6,344 nucleotides of DNA. Origin: Gemmatimonas phototrophica (GTDB taxonomy: Bacteria > Gemmatimonadota > Gemmatimonadetes > Longimicrobiales > Gaopeijiaceae). Shown piece after piece: positions 5,784 through 6,344 of this stretch; position 1 is the first letter of the stretch, and each line of letters opens with the position of its first letter. The stretch lies in the NCBI GenBank assembly GCA_945876015.1, contig CAMCNM010000117.1, positions 1-6,344 of the forward strand. The letters are read 5' to 3'. Both the position numbers and the translations under genes were made by a program. Under the pieces are notes generated by a model. The model saw nothing but the letters and a program-made list of their open reading frames with translations. It made no database searches and was not told the DNA's origin.

Positions 5784-6344
5784 CTATTCCGGCCCTGTCC
5801 CGCCGTCATCCCGACCCTCGGGCCCACCGCCCATGCGAGTCGTGAGCCATGCGGGGAGTTCTGCCACCGAGGCGATCCGGTCCACATCCTCCCAGTGTCC
5901 GAGCCGATCGAAGGGGTCGAGCAGCAGGGGCTGGAGCCCGGCCCCCCGCGCGCCGATCACGTCGATCGCGTAGAGATCGCCCACGTAGAGGCACTCCTCC
6001 GGAGGGAGACCGAGACGATCGGCGCCCATCCGGAAGATCCGTGGGTCGGGCTTCGAAACGCCCACGGCGTGGGAGTCGATCACGAACTCGACCAGCTCGG
6101 CCAGGCCGAGACGCTGGAGCAGCGCCTCCACACGTCCGTCCGCGTTGGAAACGATTCCCAGCCGATAGCCCATCTCGCGGATGCGCACGAGCGCTTCGGC
6201 GGCGCCCTCCTGGATCCAGGTCCAGAGATGGTCTTCGTGGTGCTGGCGACGCAGCGTCTCGCTGGCGAGATCGACCTGCGCCTCCGGTACGCCGGCGCGG
6301 CGAATCACGGTCACGAAGTAGTCGCGCCAGAACTGGTCCTCGTG
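5784..6344 (-). CDS. HAD-superfamily hydrolase, C-terminal part (5' end outside window)
   Basis: The frame is open to the right edge (first visible codons HEDQFWRDYF), so the GTG at 6312-6314 is not the true start. The 186 visible residues (counted from the edge) include motif II, IVSNADG, with the phosphate-binding Ser at residue 67. Motif III follows as SKPDP (Lys98) and motif IV as YVGDLYAIDVIGARGAG, giving the GDxxxxD pattern at about 122-128. The nucleophile motif DxDxT and part of the helical cap lie beyond the window. The arrangement fits subfamily I HADs, usually phosphatases of small metabolites; some members are dehalogenases, but the phosphatase-type motif IV favours phosphatase. 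The tail (GGGPEGRDDGGTGPE) is low-complexity and probably disordered. It stops nine bases before the B12-binding gene, so it is probably co-transcribed. Its substrate, and whether it serves the acyl-CoA pathway, cannot be judged here. Confidence 0.9.
   Translation of the reverse strand, partial: HEDQFWRDYFVTVIRRAGVPEAQVDLASETLRRQHHEDHLWTWIQEGAAEALVRIREMGYRLGIVSNADGRVEALLQRLGLAELVEFVIDSHAVGVSKPDPRIFRMGADRLGLPPEECLYVGDLYAIDVIGARGAGLQPLLLDPFDRLGHWEDVDRIASVAELPAWLTTRMGGGPEGRDDGGTGPE

Larger units (their letters stand above)
1040..6344 (-). other. Acyl-CoA catabolic operon with overlapping genes
   Basis: Seven co-directional genes lie without real gaps: HAD hydrolase, B12-binding subunit, carboxyltransferase, DUF1446, AtuA-like small protein, crotonase and small membrane protein. 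The junctions are a 9-base gap, ATGA (5355-5358), ATGA (3751-3754), TGATG (2376-2380), ATGA (2007-2010) and GTGA (1231-1234). Such overlaps usually mean translational coupling and one transcript. The promoter must lie to the right of the window, since no upstream non-coding stretch is present. I found no clear intrinsic terminator after 1040. Confidence 0.85.

Overview
This is a very GC-rich bacterial window in which every gene I can support reads on the minus strand. The base composition, tightly packed acyl-CoA genes and protein content suit an uncultured high-GC soil or sediment bacterium (for example Rokubacteria/Methylomirabilota, Binatota, Deltaproteobacteria-like or Acidobacteria). The sequence alone does not fix the taxon.

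Layout in the direction of transcription (right to left). A HAD-superfamily hydrolase enters from the right edge (5' end missing). Nine bases later comes a compact catabolic operon: a stand-alone B12-binding small subunit of the methylmalonyl-CoA mutase type, a biotin-dependent carboxyltransferase, an AtuA-family (DUF1446) protein, a small AtuA ferredoxin-fold protein, a crotonase-fold hydratase, and a 64-residue two-helix membrane protein. Five consecutive junctions overlap at the stop/start codon (ATGA, ATGA, TGATG, ATGA, GTGA), which implies translational coupling and fixes the starts of five genes. Past the operon, about 300 bases hold gene debris: the C-terminal half of a MazF/PemK-like toxin and, less certainly, a DinB-like scrap. 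A recQ helicase gene then runs off the left edge.

Working hypothesis for the operon. The carboxyltransferase, the LiuC/AtuE-style hydratase and the AtuA pair recall the leucine (Liu) and acyclic-terpene (Atu) routes, in which a branched unsaturated acyl-CoA is carboxylated and the glutaconyl-CoA product is then hydrated. The B12 subunit adds a possible radical carbon-skeleton rearrangement that those classical operons lack. No biotin carboxylase, biotin carrier, mutase catalytic subunit, acyl-CoA dehydrogenase or lyase is present here, so the substrate is unknown and the pathway must be completed elsewhere. The most interesting points are this gene combination, the split AtuA, the carboxyltransferase with glutaconyl-CoA-decarboxylase-like features, and the coupled small membrane protein.
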